A stretch of DNA of 64,000 nucleotides from Pratylenchus scribneri (GCA_030063045.1 JAQSEB010000090.1:62001-126000); one strand, 5' to 3'. Counted from the first letter of the stretch, positions 52,624 through 61,353 are shown. Numbers and translations are program-made. The notes: generated from the letters alone by a model not told the origin.

Positions 52624-53343
52624 ATGTCCTCCAATTGGACAATTACAAATTCAATTCTCTGTAATTGTCTTGATTCCCAAAATTGTATTAAAATTAAGGG
52701 AATAAAATTCCCGGTTTTATGTCTTCATAAATCAATTTCGTTGACTAATTTGAAGAAATTATTGGTTCTCCATTTCTCATTGACCACCACATAATTGAAC
52801 TCATTGGAATTGCTTTGATTGTTTTCCTTCAAGTGAGAATAAGAATGTGAAATTTATTATGGAAATAATTTAAGTTCGTCCTCATTGGTCTTTTCATTTA
52901 TCGACAACGTCCCATTCCGAATCAATTAACTCCTTCATCTCAACCAAATGAACAATCTTCTCCAGCAGAAATGCCACTCATTCCATTGGGAATTGGTAAA
53001 ATTAATTATCTTAATTTATTCAACTTTTATTTCTTCAATAGAAATTAGAGCTGCTGAGATCGAAAAACGTTTGGATCAAATTGAGCAGATTCGGAACAAG
53101 AAATATTTCGACAATATGAATGCTTTGAAGCGAATTGAAAATCAAACTCTTCAGGGTATTTTTTATCAGTCAATTACCCAAATTATTTTTTATAAATTTT
53201 CAGAATCCATCTCTTCATCAAATCCTTGTGGAATAAATCGCAAAATGCCACTGGGTCGTCCCCTGATTGTGGATTCAAGACCTTCAATGACGTCATCTAG
53301 AAGTCAGAACTTGCCCAGAATCGAAGAGGAGAGCACTATATAA
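52624..53343 (+). CDS. membrane protein with coiled coil, spliced; 5' part unresolved
   Basis: Secure exons: 52756-52832, 52875-52995, 53042-53155 and 53204-53343, with introns of 42, 46 and 48 nt and matching phases. They encode a transmembrane segment (IGIALIVFLQ joined to FVLIGLFIY), a Pro/Gln-rich stretch, a coiled coil (EIEKRLDQIEQIRNKK) and a polar tail. The beginning is uncertain. ATG 52624 opens a 30-codon frame (MSSNWTITN) up to a GT at 52714, and a 42-nt intron would end at 52755, but the phase does not fit the next exon. Either the start is elsewhere or the gene carries a frameshift. The stop codon overlaps the TATA-like box of the next gene. Family unknown. Confidence 0.6.
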
Positions 53344-53344
53344 A
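53337..53344 (+). promoter_or_regulatory. TATA-like box for the 53408 gene
   Basis: TATATAAA, overlapping the stop codon of the upstream gene and 71 nt before the ATG at 53408. It is followed by CGATCA, similar to the sequence after the box at 54304. Confidence 0.6.
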
Positions 53345-53407
53345 CGATCATTTTCCACATTCTCATCCACATTTTCCACATTCTCATCCACATTTTTTCA
53401 AATAAAC

Positions 53408-54310
53408 ATGTTTGAATTTCAAATAGTAATAAATCCTTCTGAATTGGCTGTATTGAGTCCTAGACTTGACTCAGTTACAATTTTTCCTTTTGACCGTCGG
53501 TCCAAATCAAGGACATTCCATATAGATTTTCTTTTGATCAAAGAAGGTCTCTCCATTTATTCAAATAGACTTCGTGGAACTAGATTCATTCAATTTACAC
53601 GAACCCATCCCCTTTCGACAAAATCCATTTTTAAACTGATAAAGGCCGACCAGGAATATTCAATTTCCCTCAACACTGATAATCCTACTCGTTATTTCCT
53701 CAAATTAAAAATGGATTCAACGGGGATAATTCAAACCATAGAACATGGTAAATTGTTGCCTGTCAAAAAAACGTCTGTTGCAAAGAAGAATTTAAAATTT
53801 TCAACCATGGTAACAACGGCTTTAGCTTTCTTGGATTTGATGGTCGACGACAAGCATAAAACGGAACTTTTCAAAGAGAATTTCAAAAAACAAGGGGGTC
53901 CTGAATTTGAGGAATTTTTGGACTTACTTTCAATGGGCACTTCATTCATTACAAATGACCAGAAGGAACTTTTCGAGACGAATCAAAAGGCAATTCAGGA
54001 GGGACGAACACCAGCAAATGATACCCTCAAGGAATTTATGGACATTGTTTCGGCAGCCGCAACTTTTATTCAATTCTTGATCGAACCAAGAATTCTTTCG
54101 GACGAAAGCCCAATTCATTCACCATCCCTGATTGGACACGATCCGCCAGTGATTGTACCGACAGATGAACCTCATCATTCACCGCCACCAAGGGACGAAC
54201 GTCCAATTCCTTTGTCTCCATCAACTCAGTCCGATCTTTCGCCACCCCCAATTGAATCTGAGAATGAACCGACGAAAATGGAAGCAACAGAGGATGAAAA
54301 GAATATTTAA
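53408..54310 (+). CDS. unknown Polinton protein, 300 aa
   Basis: Single-exon frame from ATG to TAA. Residues 1-125 look like a compact beta-rich domain (INPSELAVLSPRLDSVTIFPF). Residues 130-220 are helical with Leu/Phe-rich stretches (FLDLMVDDKHK, FMDIVSAAATFIQFL). The last 80 residues are Pro/Glu/Ser-rich and disordered, ending in an acidic tail. No known domain was recognised. Position just before the packaging ATPase suggests a virion or assembly role, but that is inference. It has its own TATA-like box and is followed, after 29 nt, by the ATPase. Confidence 0.85.
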   Translation: MFEFQIVINPSELAVLSPRLDSVTIFPFDRRSKSRTFHIDFLLIKEGLSIYSNRLRGTRFIQFTRTHPLSTKSIFKLIKADQEYSISLNTDNPTRYFLKLKMDSTGIIQTIEHGKLLPVKKTSVAKKNLKFSTMVTTALAFLDLMVDDKHKTELFKENFKKQGGPEFEEFLDLLSMGTSFITNDQKELFETNQKAIQEGRTPANDTLKEFMDIVSAAATFIQFLIEPRILSDESPIHSPSLIGHDPPVIVPTDEPHHSPPPRDERPIPLSPSTQSDLSPPPIESENEPTKMEATEDEKNI

Positions 54311-54311
54311 A
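54304..54311 (+). promoter_or_regulatory. TATA-like box for the ATPase gene
   Basis: TATTTAAA overlapping the stop codon of the preceding gene, 36 nt before ATG 54340, and followed by CGAT as at 53345. Confidence 0.5.
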
Positions 54312-54339
54312 CGATTTGATAATCATTTTTGTAATCATT

Positions 54340-55002
54340 ATGGAAATTTCCAAATTTTCGGATAAAGATTTGAAATTTAAAATGCCTTTCGGTATGATAA
54401 TTTCTGGCCCAAGTTCATCGGGCAAAAGTTCCTTCTTGTTAAAATTAATCGCTGAAGCTTCCACCCTTATCCATCCATCCCCAAAATCCATTCTCTACTG
54501 TTTTGGTGAAATGAGCACCACTCTTCCTGAACTCCAAAAAATTGGTATTCCCGTCTATAATGGTGTCCCTCCAGAAGATTTGATTAAACGACAAGAAAAA
54601 CCACTTTTATTGATTTTGGATGATTTATTGTTGAGCATTTCCGAGAATTATTTGTCGTCCCTTTTCACCGCCAAAAGCCATCATCAGAATTTTGCGGTTG
54701 TGTTCGTCACTCAGAGTTTATTTGAGAAAAAGATAAAGGTGGCCAGACAAAATGCCCAATATTTGATCCTGATGAGATCACCAAATTCGGCTCTTTCAAT
54801 TAGGAATATCGGTGTTCAACTTTTCCCTCGTCAATTAGACTTTTTCTTGGATGCCTACAAGCAAGCTACGGCTGAACCCTATGGCTATTTGGTCATTGAT
54901 ATGCATGCTGCCTCGGATCCATTGCTTCGCTTGAGGACAAATCTATTTAAGGACGATGATGCATTACCATCAATATTCACTCCAAAATCAGTAGATTTTT
55001 GA
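54340..55002 (+). CDS. FtsK/HerA-type genome packaging ATPase (A32-like)
   Basis: 220 aa from ATG 54340 (an upstream TTG in frame is not needed). Walker A is GPSSSGKS at 23-30 and Walker B is LLLILDD at 89-95. A later FVFVTQSL-like segment, here VVFVTQSLF, matches the sensor strand after Walker B in this group. In Polintons and related viruses such ATPases drive genome packaging into the capsid. Length is typical for the single-domain form. It ends 3 nt before the next ATG, which suggests linked expression. Confidence 0.92.
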   Translation: MEISKFSDKDLKFKMPFGMIISGPSSSGKSSFLLKLIAEASTLIHPSPKSILYCFGEMSTTLPELQKIGIPVYNGVPPEDLIKRQEKPLLLILDDLLLSISENYLSSLFTAKSHHQNFAVVFVTQSLFEKKIKVARQNAQYLILMRSPNSALSIRNIGVQLFPRQLDFFLDAYKQATAEPYGYLVIDMHAASDPLLRLRTNLFKDDDALPSIFTPKSVDF

Positions 55003-55005
55003 AAA

Positions 55006-55362
55006 ATGCTTCCTGAATATGTTCTGGAGAATTTCAAATTTTTTAGACTATTGGCCAAAACAAAATCGGAAAGAAAATTGCGAAAATTATTAAAAAATGC
55101 CTCTTCTCAACAATTGCTTGCTTTGGTCGAATTTTCTTTAAATATTTTGACTTCGAGATTCCAACTAACAACACGACAGAAAAAACGCCTGTTGCCCTAC
55201 GCTGATTATGTTCGACAAATGAGCCGTCTAAAAACCGAGAAGGGAGCCCGGAGATACATTGTACAAAAAGGTACGGGTGCTGGCACTACATTTTTTACGG
55301 CTCTTCTTACACCTCTAATTGTTGAAATTGCCAACCGATTGGCTATAAAAAGAGATGAATAA
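55006..55362 (+). CDS. small basic protein conserved in Polinton-like elements
   Basis: 118 aa, rich in Lys/Arg and Leu. The first half is helical (NFKFFRLLAKTKSERKLRKL), followed by a region with LLPYADYVRQM, and an end pattern RRYIVQKGTGAG then a hydrophobic stretch (TTFFTALLTPLIVEIA). Small proteins with a basic helical body and an RRxLVQKGG-type end are common next to capsid genes in Polintons and adintovirus-like elements. A core or pX-like condensing role is plausible but not shown. It begins 3 nt after the ATPase stop. Confidence 0.75.
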   Translation: MLPEYVLENFKFFRLLAKTKSERKLRKLLKNASSQQLLALVEFSLNILTSRFQLTTRQKKRLLPYADYVRQMSRLKTEKGARRYIVQKGTGAGTTFFTALLTPLIVEIANRLAIKRDE

Positions 55363-55392
55363 TTTATTTGTTGTTCACATTTTATTTTCTAT

Positions 55393-56913
55393 ATGGCTAA
55401 TAAATTGATAATTATTCCTGAACAAATTTATCGTGGTCTTACCGCCTCTCAAGATACAGGGGATAGTTTAGAATTTACCAAAAACCAGATTGAGAAGATT
55501 AAAAGAGAGCGATTGGATCCGTCAAGAAAAAATGTGAAATACAATCAAGAATTGAGAAGATATTTAGAAATTCGGAATGAGAGAGAGAATCGACCGCTTA
55601 GGGTTGACATGCCCAAAGGGACCAAAATGTTGATCAAAAAGGTGGACGAACCGGAGGAAATTGCTGATGTAATCGATAATGATGAAGGAATAAAGAAAAG
55701 GAAACCTCCTACTGAACCGGAAAGACTGAATTTATTACGGGCTCGTGCTAAAGGGATTACTCCAGAAAGAAGAAGAAGAAAACAATCAAATATTCCTCAA
55801 AAAACTGCAGAGACTTACAACGCCCCAGAGCCTATGGATAATCCCATTGTCCCGGACAGTCATAAACCCAAGGAAATTTCGAATGTTGATGAAGTATTTG
55901 TTCAGGGAAAGGATGAGGATCCACCGGTTACTTCTTCCGCTGTTATACCGAGCACAGTTGTCCAAGCACAATTTCCACCAAAATTATGGGACGGCCCTGG
56001 GCCTATTCACCTAAAAAGTAAAAGAATAAAGAAATTACCATATCCAAAAAGAAAACCGGCAACGACTCAATCGATTCCAATAATAGAAGAATTGATTGAA
56101 CCAGAATTGCCGACACCACCTCCTCGCCTGGCAATTACTGATCAAGTTTCCCAGTCAAGACCAATGGAAATAGATATGCCTTTGGTGAAACGATCCAATT
56201 ATCGTAAAAAAGGTTATGATCCGAATCTGATGGAATTCCTCTCACCTGAAATGAGATATGAACGATTGAAAAGAAAAGCTTTGGATGCAATTGAAATTCC
56301 ACTAAGTAAGAAAGTTCGATTTCATGACCCAATATTGGCATTACCACCTCCACCCTCAAAGAAAGGAATAAAGAGAAAATTTAAGGATGAGGATGATTAT
56401 GGTAAAAACAAAAAAGTCAAAATGCTTCCGACAAATGAGAAAAAAGCGATTAAAGGCAATACTCCACTTAAAGCCATAATGCCGCCACCCAAAAAAGGAA
56501 TCAAAAGGAAGCAAAAAGATACGGACGATCAACTGAAGCGAAAGAAGAACAAAAAGGCAATTGAATCAAAACTCAAGGCAATCGAATCAAGAACTCCACT
56601 TAAAGCAATTGAATCCAAAATGCCCCTTAAAGCAATTGAATGGAAACAACCACTAAAGGCCATAATGCCACCGCCAAAGAAAGGAACAAAAAGGAAGCAA
56701 ACAGATACGGATGATCAACTGGAACGAAAGAGGAACAAAAAGGCAATTGAATCGGCATCTCCACATAAAGCAATTGAATATAAACCATCCCTTTTAGCAA
56801 TAATGCCACCTCCAGCAAAGAAAAAATGGGCCACCCGAAAGCCAACAAAATTTGATACAAAGAAATGGGCAATAAGAAAACCCACACATTTTGAATTGTT
56901 CCTTCCATTTTGA
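55393..56913 (+). CDS. basic repeat protein, candidate DNA-condensing core protein
   Basis: 506 aa. The N-terminus (KLIIIPEQIYRGLTA) looks structured and conserved; the rest is low complexity and strongly basic. The C-terminal third has repeats of two kinds: AIMPPPKKGxKRKxxDTDDQ (near residues 320-450, three forms) and short KAIExxxPL units. It ends with WATRKPTKFDTKKWAIRKPT. This composition fits a protein that binds packaged DNA or holds nuclear-localisation signals. No enzyme motif is seen. It follows the small basic protein after 30 nt and precedes the integrase by 55 nt, with no clear box of its own apart from CTATATGG at 55389. Confidence 0.8.
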   Translation: MANKLIIIPEQIYRGLTASQDTGDSLEFTKNQIEKIKRERLDPSRKNVKYNQELRRYLEIRNERENRPLRVDMPKGTKMLIKKVDEPEEIADVIDNDEGIKKRKPPTEPERLNLLRARAKGITPERRRRKQSNIPQKTAETYNAPEPMDNPIVPDSHKPKEISNVDEVFVQGKDEDPPVTSSAVIPSTVVQAQFPPKLWDGPGPIHLKSKRIKKLPYPKRKPATTQSIPIIEELIEPELPTPPPRLAITDQVSQSRPMEIDMPLVKRSNYRKKGYDPNLMEFLSPEMRYERLKRKALDAIEIPLSKKVRFHDPILALPPPPSKKGIKRKFKDEDDYGKNKKVKMLPTNEKKAIKGNTPLKAIMPPPKKGIKRKQKDTDDQLKRKKNKKAIESKLKAIESRTPLKAIESKMPLKAIEWKQPLKAIMPPPKKGTKRKQTDTDDQLERKRNKKAIESASPHKAIEYKPSLLAIMPPPAKKKWATRKPTKFDTKKWAIRKPTHFELFLPF

Positions 56914-56933
56914 ATTGTTTGTTTATTTAAACT

Positions 56934-56941
56934 CTTAAAAA
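56934..56941 (+). promoter_or_regulatory. TATA-like box for the integrase gene
   Basis: TATTTAAA followed by C, 35 nt before ATG 56969; the same form and spacing as upstream of the ATPase. Confidence 0.5.
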
Positions 56942-56968
56942 ATCAGATAAAATTTTATTCATTCTTTA

Positions 56969-58045
56969 ATGGAAGAAATATTAAGCGAAATCTATAATGA
57001 CCCAACAAATTCAGCCGGATTCTCCGGTGTAAATTCCCTATTGGAAGCAGCCCGGGAGAAGGATCCATCGATTAAAAAGAAAGATGTTGAACATTTTTTA
57101 AGGGGCCATCGAACTTATTCTTTACATCGTCCCCGGAGAGTACATTTTAAAAGGACCAAAACTGTTGCCTCCGGTTACATGACTGATGTCCAAGTGGATT
57201 TGGCTGATATGAAATCCCTTTCTCGTACAAATAAAGGATACAAATATATTTTATTGGGTATCGATGTTCTGTCAAAACGTCTCTTTGCCGTACCAGTAAA
57301 AACTAAAAGTGCTGCAGATATGTTAGAAGCATTCAAAAATTTAATTGAACAAATGCCCCAAAAACCCTGGAGAATATATTCGGATTTGGGAACGGAATTT
57401 TGTAATAGTACATTGAGCAAATATTTTGAGGAAATGGAAATACAAAAATTGAAAGCCACCTCACCCTATCAGAAGGCTTCTCTTGCTGAAAGGGCCATAA
57501 GAAATATGAAACAACGCCTGTACCGATTCATGGGCCATAATTCAAAAGCGGTTTGGATGGACGCTTTACCTCAAATCATTGATGCAATAAATCATTCCAA
57601 GTGCCGTACTCATGGAATGAGGCCTGTCGATGTGACACCAGAGAATGCTCAACAGGTGTGGAAAAAATTGTATGGGGACGAACTTGAATTTAAAAAAATT
57701 CAAAAACCGAAATTCATGAAAGGCGATCTTGTAAGGATGAGCCGAGGGAAAGGGACATTCGAAAAGGGATATATGCAAAATTGGGCCGATGAAATACTCG
57801 AGATTGGTGAAGTGAAGAGACATGGCAAGCCAATTCAATACAAGGTTCAAGATTTAAAAGGAAATAAATTCAAGGGCAATTTCTACGGTGAAGAACTGGC
57901 CAAAGTGAGAAAGGAAGCTGATACCAAATACAAAATTGAGAAGACTTTAAGAAAGAAGACATTGGCAGATGGAACGAAACAAGTTTTAGTAAAATATTAT
58001 GATTATCCTGAACCTGTATGGATTAATGAAATTGATATGGCTTGA
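56969..58045 (+). CDS. Polinton DDE integrase with C-terminal chromo-like domain
   Basis: 358 aa retrovirus-type integrase (rve). The N-terminal region has the Polinton pattern (YNDPTNSAGFSG, RTYSLHRPRR). The catalytic acidic triad is visible: Asp77 in QVDLADM, Asp139 in YSDLGTEF and Glu174 in SLAERAIRNMK, exactly 35 residues after Asp139. The C-terminal part has an SH3-like strand set (KGDLVRMSRGKGTFEKGY) and a chromo-like end (VLVKYYDYPEPVWI). It inserts the element into host DNA with short target duplications. The open frame and all catalytic residues are intact, so the enzyme may still work. Confidence 0.95.
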   Translation: MEEILSEIYNDPTNSAGFSGVNSLLEAAREKDPSIKKKDVEHFLRGHRTYSLHRPRRVHFKRTKTVASGYMTDVQVDLADMKSLSRTNKGYKYILLGIDVLSKRLFAVPVKTKSAADMLEAFKNLIEQMPQKPWRIYSDLGTEFCNSTLSKYFEEMEIQKLKATSPYQKASLAERAIRNMKQRLYRFMGHNSKAVWMDALPQIIDAINHSKCRTHGMRPVDVTPENAQQVWKKLYGDELEFKKIQKPKFMKGDLVRMSRGKGTFEKGYMQNWADEILEIGEVKRHGKPIQYKVQDLKGNKFKGNFYGEELAKVRKEADTKYKIEKTLRKKTLADGTKQVLVKYYDYPEPVWINEIDMA

Positions 58046-58071
58046 ATAAAATTCATATTTTTTTGGAGGTC

Positions 58072-58079
58072 TATATAAG
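58072..58079 (+). promoter_or_regulatory. TATA box for the penton-like gene
   Basis: TATATAAG, 40 nt before ATG 58112 and just after the integrase stop codon. Confidence 0.65.
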
Positions 58080-58111
58080 TTTAATTTTTCGAAACAACCA
58101 TAACATTCTCA

Positions 58112-60061
58112 ATGGCAAATACAATTATCGTTCATTTACCGAGCAATTCGCCGGATTATCCCGAAAATACTTCCAACAAATATAGAGTACATTTGGGACG
58201 AACACTCCATTTTCCGGGTGAATGGGTTTGCGGTCTTCATAGTATAATTTACCCATATACATGGCCTTCGATTAGTACTTTGGATGAGCAATTTATTCGA
58301 ATTCACTATGACGAAGGCAAAATTTTGCATCTTCAAGTTCGAAAATCTTCTGTCGACAACATTGATCATTTAGTCGATTTTTTGGAGGCTACATTAAATG
58401 AGCATAAGAAAAAATTGAATGAAATATTTGATCGTTCTGAACCTCCGATGAAAAGACGAAAGAGGGAAAATTCAGTCACTCCACCACCGGATAGTCCAAT
58501 CATTGATAGAACACCGCCGCCCGATAGTCCTGATGTTACGCCGCCACCAGATTTATCAGATAGTGAAGAAAAAACTAATGAAAAAATTCCTCATGAATCT
58601 AATTCTACACTAATTCAGTCTACTCCTCAGCCATCGGTCACCCCAAAGTCTTCTATTCAAACACCTGTTCAGTCTTCAATGAACGTTCCTCAAAAGTCAT
58701 CGCCAAGTTTGAATTCCTCAAAAGCCAACTCCGACCAAGATACTAGGAAGGAAGAGACTAAAGGTGTAGATTTCCAAGAAACTATTGCAGAATCAGAAAA
58801 GGTAGAAGTGGAGACCCCGAAAGGTGATCAAAAGGAAAAAACCGAAGAGGAGGAAGAAAGGAGAGATATTGCTAAAAAACAAAAGAAAGAACAGCAGCCT
58901 CAAGAATCGAATTCTTCTAAACAGCCTCCGGCACAGTCAACTAATCAAACATCTATTCAGCCTCCGGCAAACCAAAATTTAGCTCCTCAAGATTCATCAA
59001 ATTTGAATTCGTCAGAAACCAACTCCGACCAAGATACTACGAAGGCGGAGGAGAATTCTAAAGGTATAAATTTTCAAGAGGCTTTTTCAGGATCGGATAC
59101 ACCGAAAGATGATCGGAAGGATGAGAAGGAGGAAAAGACAGATATGGATGTGGATTTTCAAGAAAGTATTACTGGATCAAAGACCGACCAAGATGATGGG
59201 AGGAAGGAAGATGGAGGTACTGATTTTCAAGAAGCTATTGCAGGATTAGACGAGACAAAGCCCAAACAGGATGATCAAATGGAAAAGACAGATAATGTTG
59301 TAAAAGAAACGGGAGGATCAAAGGTGTTGAATGGATCGGAAGATAATCGGACTTCTGACAAGCCAGAAAAAAAGGAGGAGAATCGAGAACGAGAAGACGT
59401 GGATTTTGTAGAAACTTTTACGGAGGAAAATTCAGATGAAAATGAGGAAGACATGGAAGGTGTGGATTTTGTAGAAACTATTGCCGGCCCAATTGGAACT
59501 TTACTAAGCGATTTCTTATCTGGACCAGATGATGAGGTGGAACCATATTTGACCAAAATGTTCGGCTCCATTCAGGAATATGTTGACTATGAACTGGTCA
59601 AGAAAATATTGGATTCTGTGACATTTTTTTATCATCCTCGTTTCGGTCGATTTGTATTGAATTTGAATGACCCAAAAATTAGCCATATTGAATTATCTGA
59701 ACAGCTTGCTTATATCCTCGGCTTTGAATACAGACAAGACATAAGACACAATGAATTTGCCAAATTTGGGGTGGATTTAAAAGGAGGATTCACCAATTTT
59801 GCCGTCTATGCCAACGGACTCACTGCAAACATGATCATTGGTAACTCTATCAATTCCCTTCTTCGTATTGTAAGTATAGGCGGAGCAAAACAAGGGGAAA
59901 ATGTCGAGAAAATTTACGATTCACCACTTTATTGCCAAGTTTTGCCCAAAGAAGTCGACGAAATAGAAATTGAAATTAAAACGATGGATAATAGATTAGT
60001 CCCTTTTCAATATGGAAATGTTATGATTGTATTAATTTTTAAAAAAGTGATAAATTTTTAA
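58112..60061 (+). CDS. penton-like minor capsid protein with large acidic insertion
   Basis: 649 aa. The N-terminus (HLPSNSPDYPENTSNKYRVH then GEWVCGLHSIIYPYTW) and C-terminus (HIELSEQLAYILGF; PFQYGNVMIVLIFKK) match the single-jelly-roll minor capsid protein family of Polintons. Between about residues 113 and 490 lies an insertion rich in Ser, Pro, Gln, Glu, Asp and Lys. It contains six copies of a short motif DFQE or DFVE with following ALIF/Thr-Gly (residues near 219, 318, 346, 369, 429 and 450). Related proteins usually run about 250-350 aa without this block. The insertion could be a surface-exposed flexible region or a partner-binding array; the latter is inference. Confidence 0.85.
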   Translation: MANTIIVHLPSNSPDYPENTSNKYRVHLGRTLHFPGEWVCGLHSIIYPYTWPSISTLDEQFIRIHYDEGKILHLQVRKSSVDNIDHLVDFLEATLNEHKKKLNEIFDRSEPPMKRRKRENSVTPPPDSPIIDRTPPPDSPDVTPPPDLSDSEEKTNEKIPHESNSTLIQSTPQPSVTPKSSIQTPVQSSMNVPQKSSPSLNSSKANSDQDTRKEETKGVDFQETIAESEKVEVETPKGDQKEKTEEEEERRDIAKKQKKEQQPQESNSSKQPPAQSTNQTSIQPPANQNLAPQDSSNLNSSETNSDQDTTKAEENSKGINFQEAFSGSDTPKDDRKDEKEEKTDMDVDFQESITGSKTDQDDGRKEDGGTDFQEAIAGLDETKPKQDDQMEKTDNVVKETGGSKVLNGSEDNRTSDKPEKKEENREREDVDFVETFTEENSDENEEDMEGVDFVETIAGPIGTLLSDFLSGPDDEVEPYLTKMFGSIQEYVDYELVKKILDSVTFFYHPRFGRFVLNLNDPKISHIELSEQLAYILGFEYRQDIRHNEFAKFGVDLKGGFTNFAVYANGLTANMIIGNSINSLLRIVSIGGAKQGENVEKIYDSPLYCQVLPKEVDEIEIEIKTMDNRLVPFQYGNVMIVLIFKKVINF

Positions 60062-60101
60062 TTTGATCGTCGTGGCCACTTACATCTTTTATTTTCAAAA
60101 A

Positions 60102-60222
60102 ACCACGCCTACTAATCCATTTAGTTAAAAATCGACCGAATTTCATACAGTTTTCATTAAATAGTCACGCCTACTAACCGAGTTAGTATAAGAATCGACG
60201 AATTTCCGACATTTTTCATTTC
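60102..60222 (+). promoter_or_regulatory. tandem 60-bp repeats before the Cys-rich gene
   Basis: Two diverged direct copies each begin CACGCCTACTAA, continue with TTAGT and an AATCGAC motif, and end near TTTTCATT. They lie about 64 bp apart, 40-160 nt before the ATG at 60261. Position and duplication suggest promoter elements. Confidence 0.5.
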
Positions 60223-60260
60223 CTTCACTTCATTTGATTTCATTTTTGCAAAAAAATACC

Positions 60261-60626
60261 ATGGCAACTTCTCCGCAATCTTTCCAAAACGAAATTATGG
60301 AAACTTCTCCTCCTTCTCAGACCCATCGTAACCCGGAGGGTAGTCAAACCATGATCCAAATTACTGAATCGGTTCCAAAGCCTCAACTTTGGAAACTTTT
60401 CAAGAGTAAATGCGTGCTCATTTTCTATTTATGCGGAGATTGTCATAATCGACTTTACCATTCGAAAGATCGAATCATCGAATCGCCTGAACAATGGACC
60501 GTAAAATTTGATTTGTGTGCAACTTGCGTCTACAAAAATTGCCAGGCCACCACAAATTTGACCAAACCTTATGTTCCACCAGCGAATCCCGAGCAACAGA
60601 ATGCCCCAGTTTCGAATGTTCAATAA
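60261..60626 (+). CDS. small Cys-rich, possibly zinc-binding protein
   Basis: 121 aa from ATG 60261 (an in-frame TTG upstream is ignored). The first 45 residues are Ser/Thr/Gln/Pro-rich. The core has CGDCH, then about 30 residues later CATCVYKNC, an arrangement able to bind one zinc ion. The C-terminus is Pro/Asn/Gln-rich. No named family was recognised. It lies between the two capsid-type genes and could be a regulator or a virion component; neither is shown. Confidence 0.7.
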   Translation: MATSPQSFQNEIMETSPPSQTHRNPEGSQTMIQITESVPKPQLWKLFKSKCVLIFYLCGDCHNRLYHSKDRIIESPEQWTVKFDLCATCVYKNCQATTNLTKPYVPPANPEQQNAPVSNVQ

Positions 60627-60828
60627 GAGGGAAAAGAAAGAAAGAAGAAGAATTGGTCACTTTTTCTCGATGTTATTATTCATTTGTGCATTTTATTCGA
60701 TCTATTATTTTTTTATTCGTGATAAACTAATTTGAAAAAATATTTCACTCATTAGGGGTCATAAATTTGTGGCAATTCATACCCGAAAGATTAAAAGAGA
60801 AAAATTTTCCTCTGTTCGTCCCCTTGTC

Positions 60829-60836
60829 TATAAAAG
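60829..60836 (+). promoter_or_regulatory. TATA box for the pVI-like gene
   Basis: TATAAAAG, 45 nt before ATG 60874. Confidence 0.6.
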
Positions 60837-60873
60837 ACTAAGAGTCTTTGTCCAAAAATCCCATAAACCCAAG

Positions 60874-61353
60874 ATGGTCCATCAACTATTTGACACTTCT
60901 TCCATTTACTATCATGATTTTGTTCAATATGGATCGGGAAGAGATGACTATTTTCGAGGCGGATCGGTCTTTCAAAGAGGATATGGTGTCCAAACTGGAG
61001 CCGGAGTTGGGGATGTATTCAAAGGATTATGGCGATTTTTTCGCCCACTACTTCAATGAGTCGGAACGGCTGTGGGTGAAGAGGCTTTGAATACGGGTCA
61101 ACGGGTATTGGGCCAAATTAAAGAAGGCAAACCGATTAAGGAGACTCTAATAACTGAGGGCAAAAAAGGAATAGATACTGTACTTGAACAAGGCGGGATG
61201 GCCAAACAATTCGGGACCGGAAGAAAAAGGAGGGCTATAAAAAGGGGGCGAACCGTTCAATCCGCATCACAAATCATTATTCCGTCCACTGTGACGAAAC
61301 CTCTTGCCCATTCGAAAAAACGGCTTAAAGCCGACATCTTTGGCTTATACTAA
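60874..61353 (+). pseudogene. pVI-like minor virion protein interrupted by in-frame TGA
   Basis: The frame from ATG 60874 contains a Tyr/Gly-rich start (SIYYHDFVQYGSGRDDYFRG) and the Gly-rich amphipathic region GVGDVFKGLWRFFRPLLQ, then meets TGA at 61057-61059. The same frame remains open immediately afterwards to TAA 61351-61353 and contains ALNTGQRVLGQIKEGKP and a basic GRKRRAIKRGR. That order (GxGxxFxxLxRxxxPLL, then a tG-containing helix, then a basic tail) is the pattern of pVI/PX-like minor capsid proteins of Polintons. So the gene is split by one nonsense codon, either a true mutation, a recoding site or a sequence error. The stop overlaps the ATG of the major capsid gene (TAATG). Confidence 0.75.
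61236..61244 (+). promoter_or_regulatory. possible TATA box for the major capsid gene
   Basis: TATAAAAAG inside the preceding gene, 117 nt before ATG 61353. The spacing is longer than for the other boxes, so it is less certain. Confidence 0.35.
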
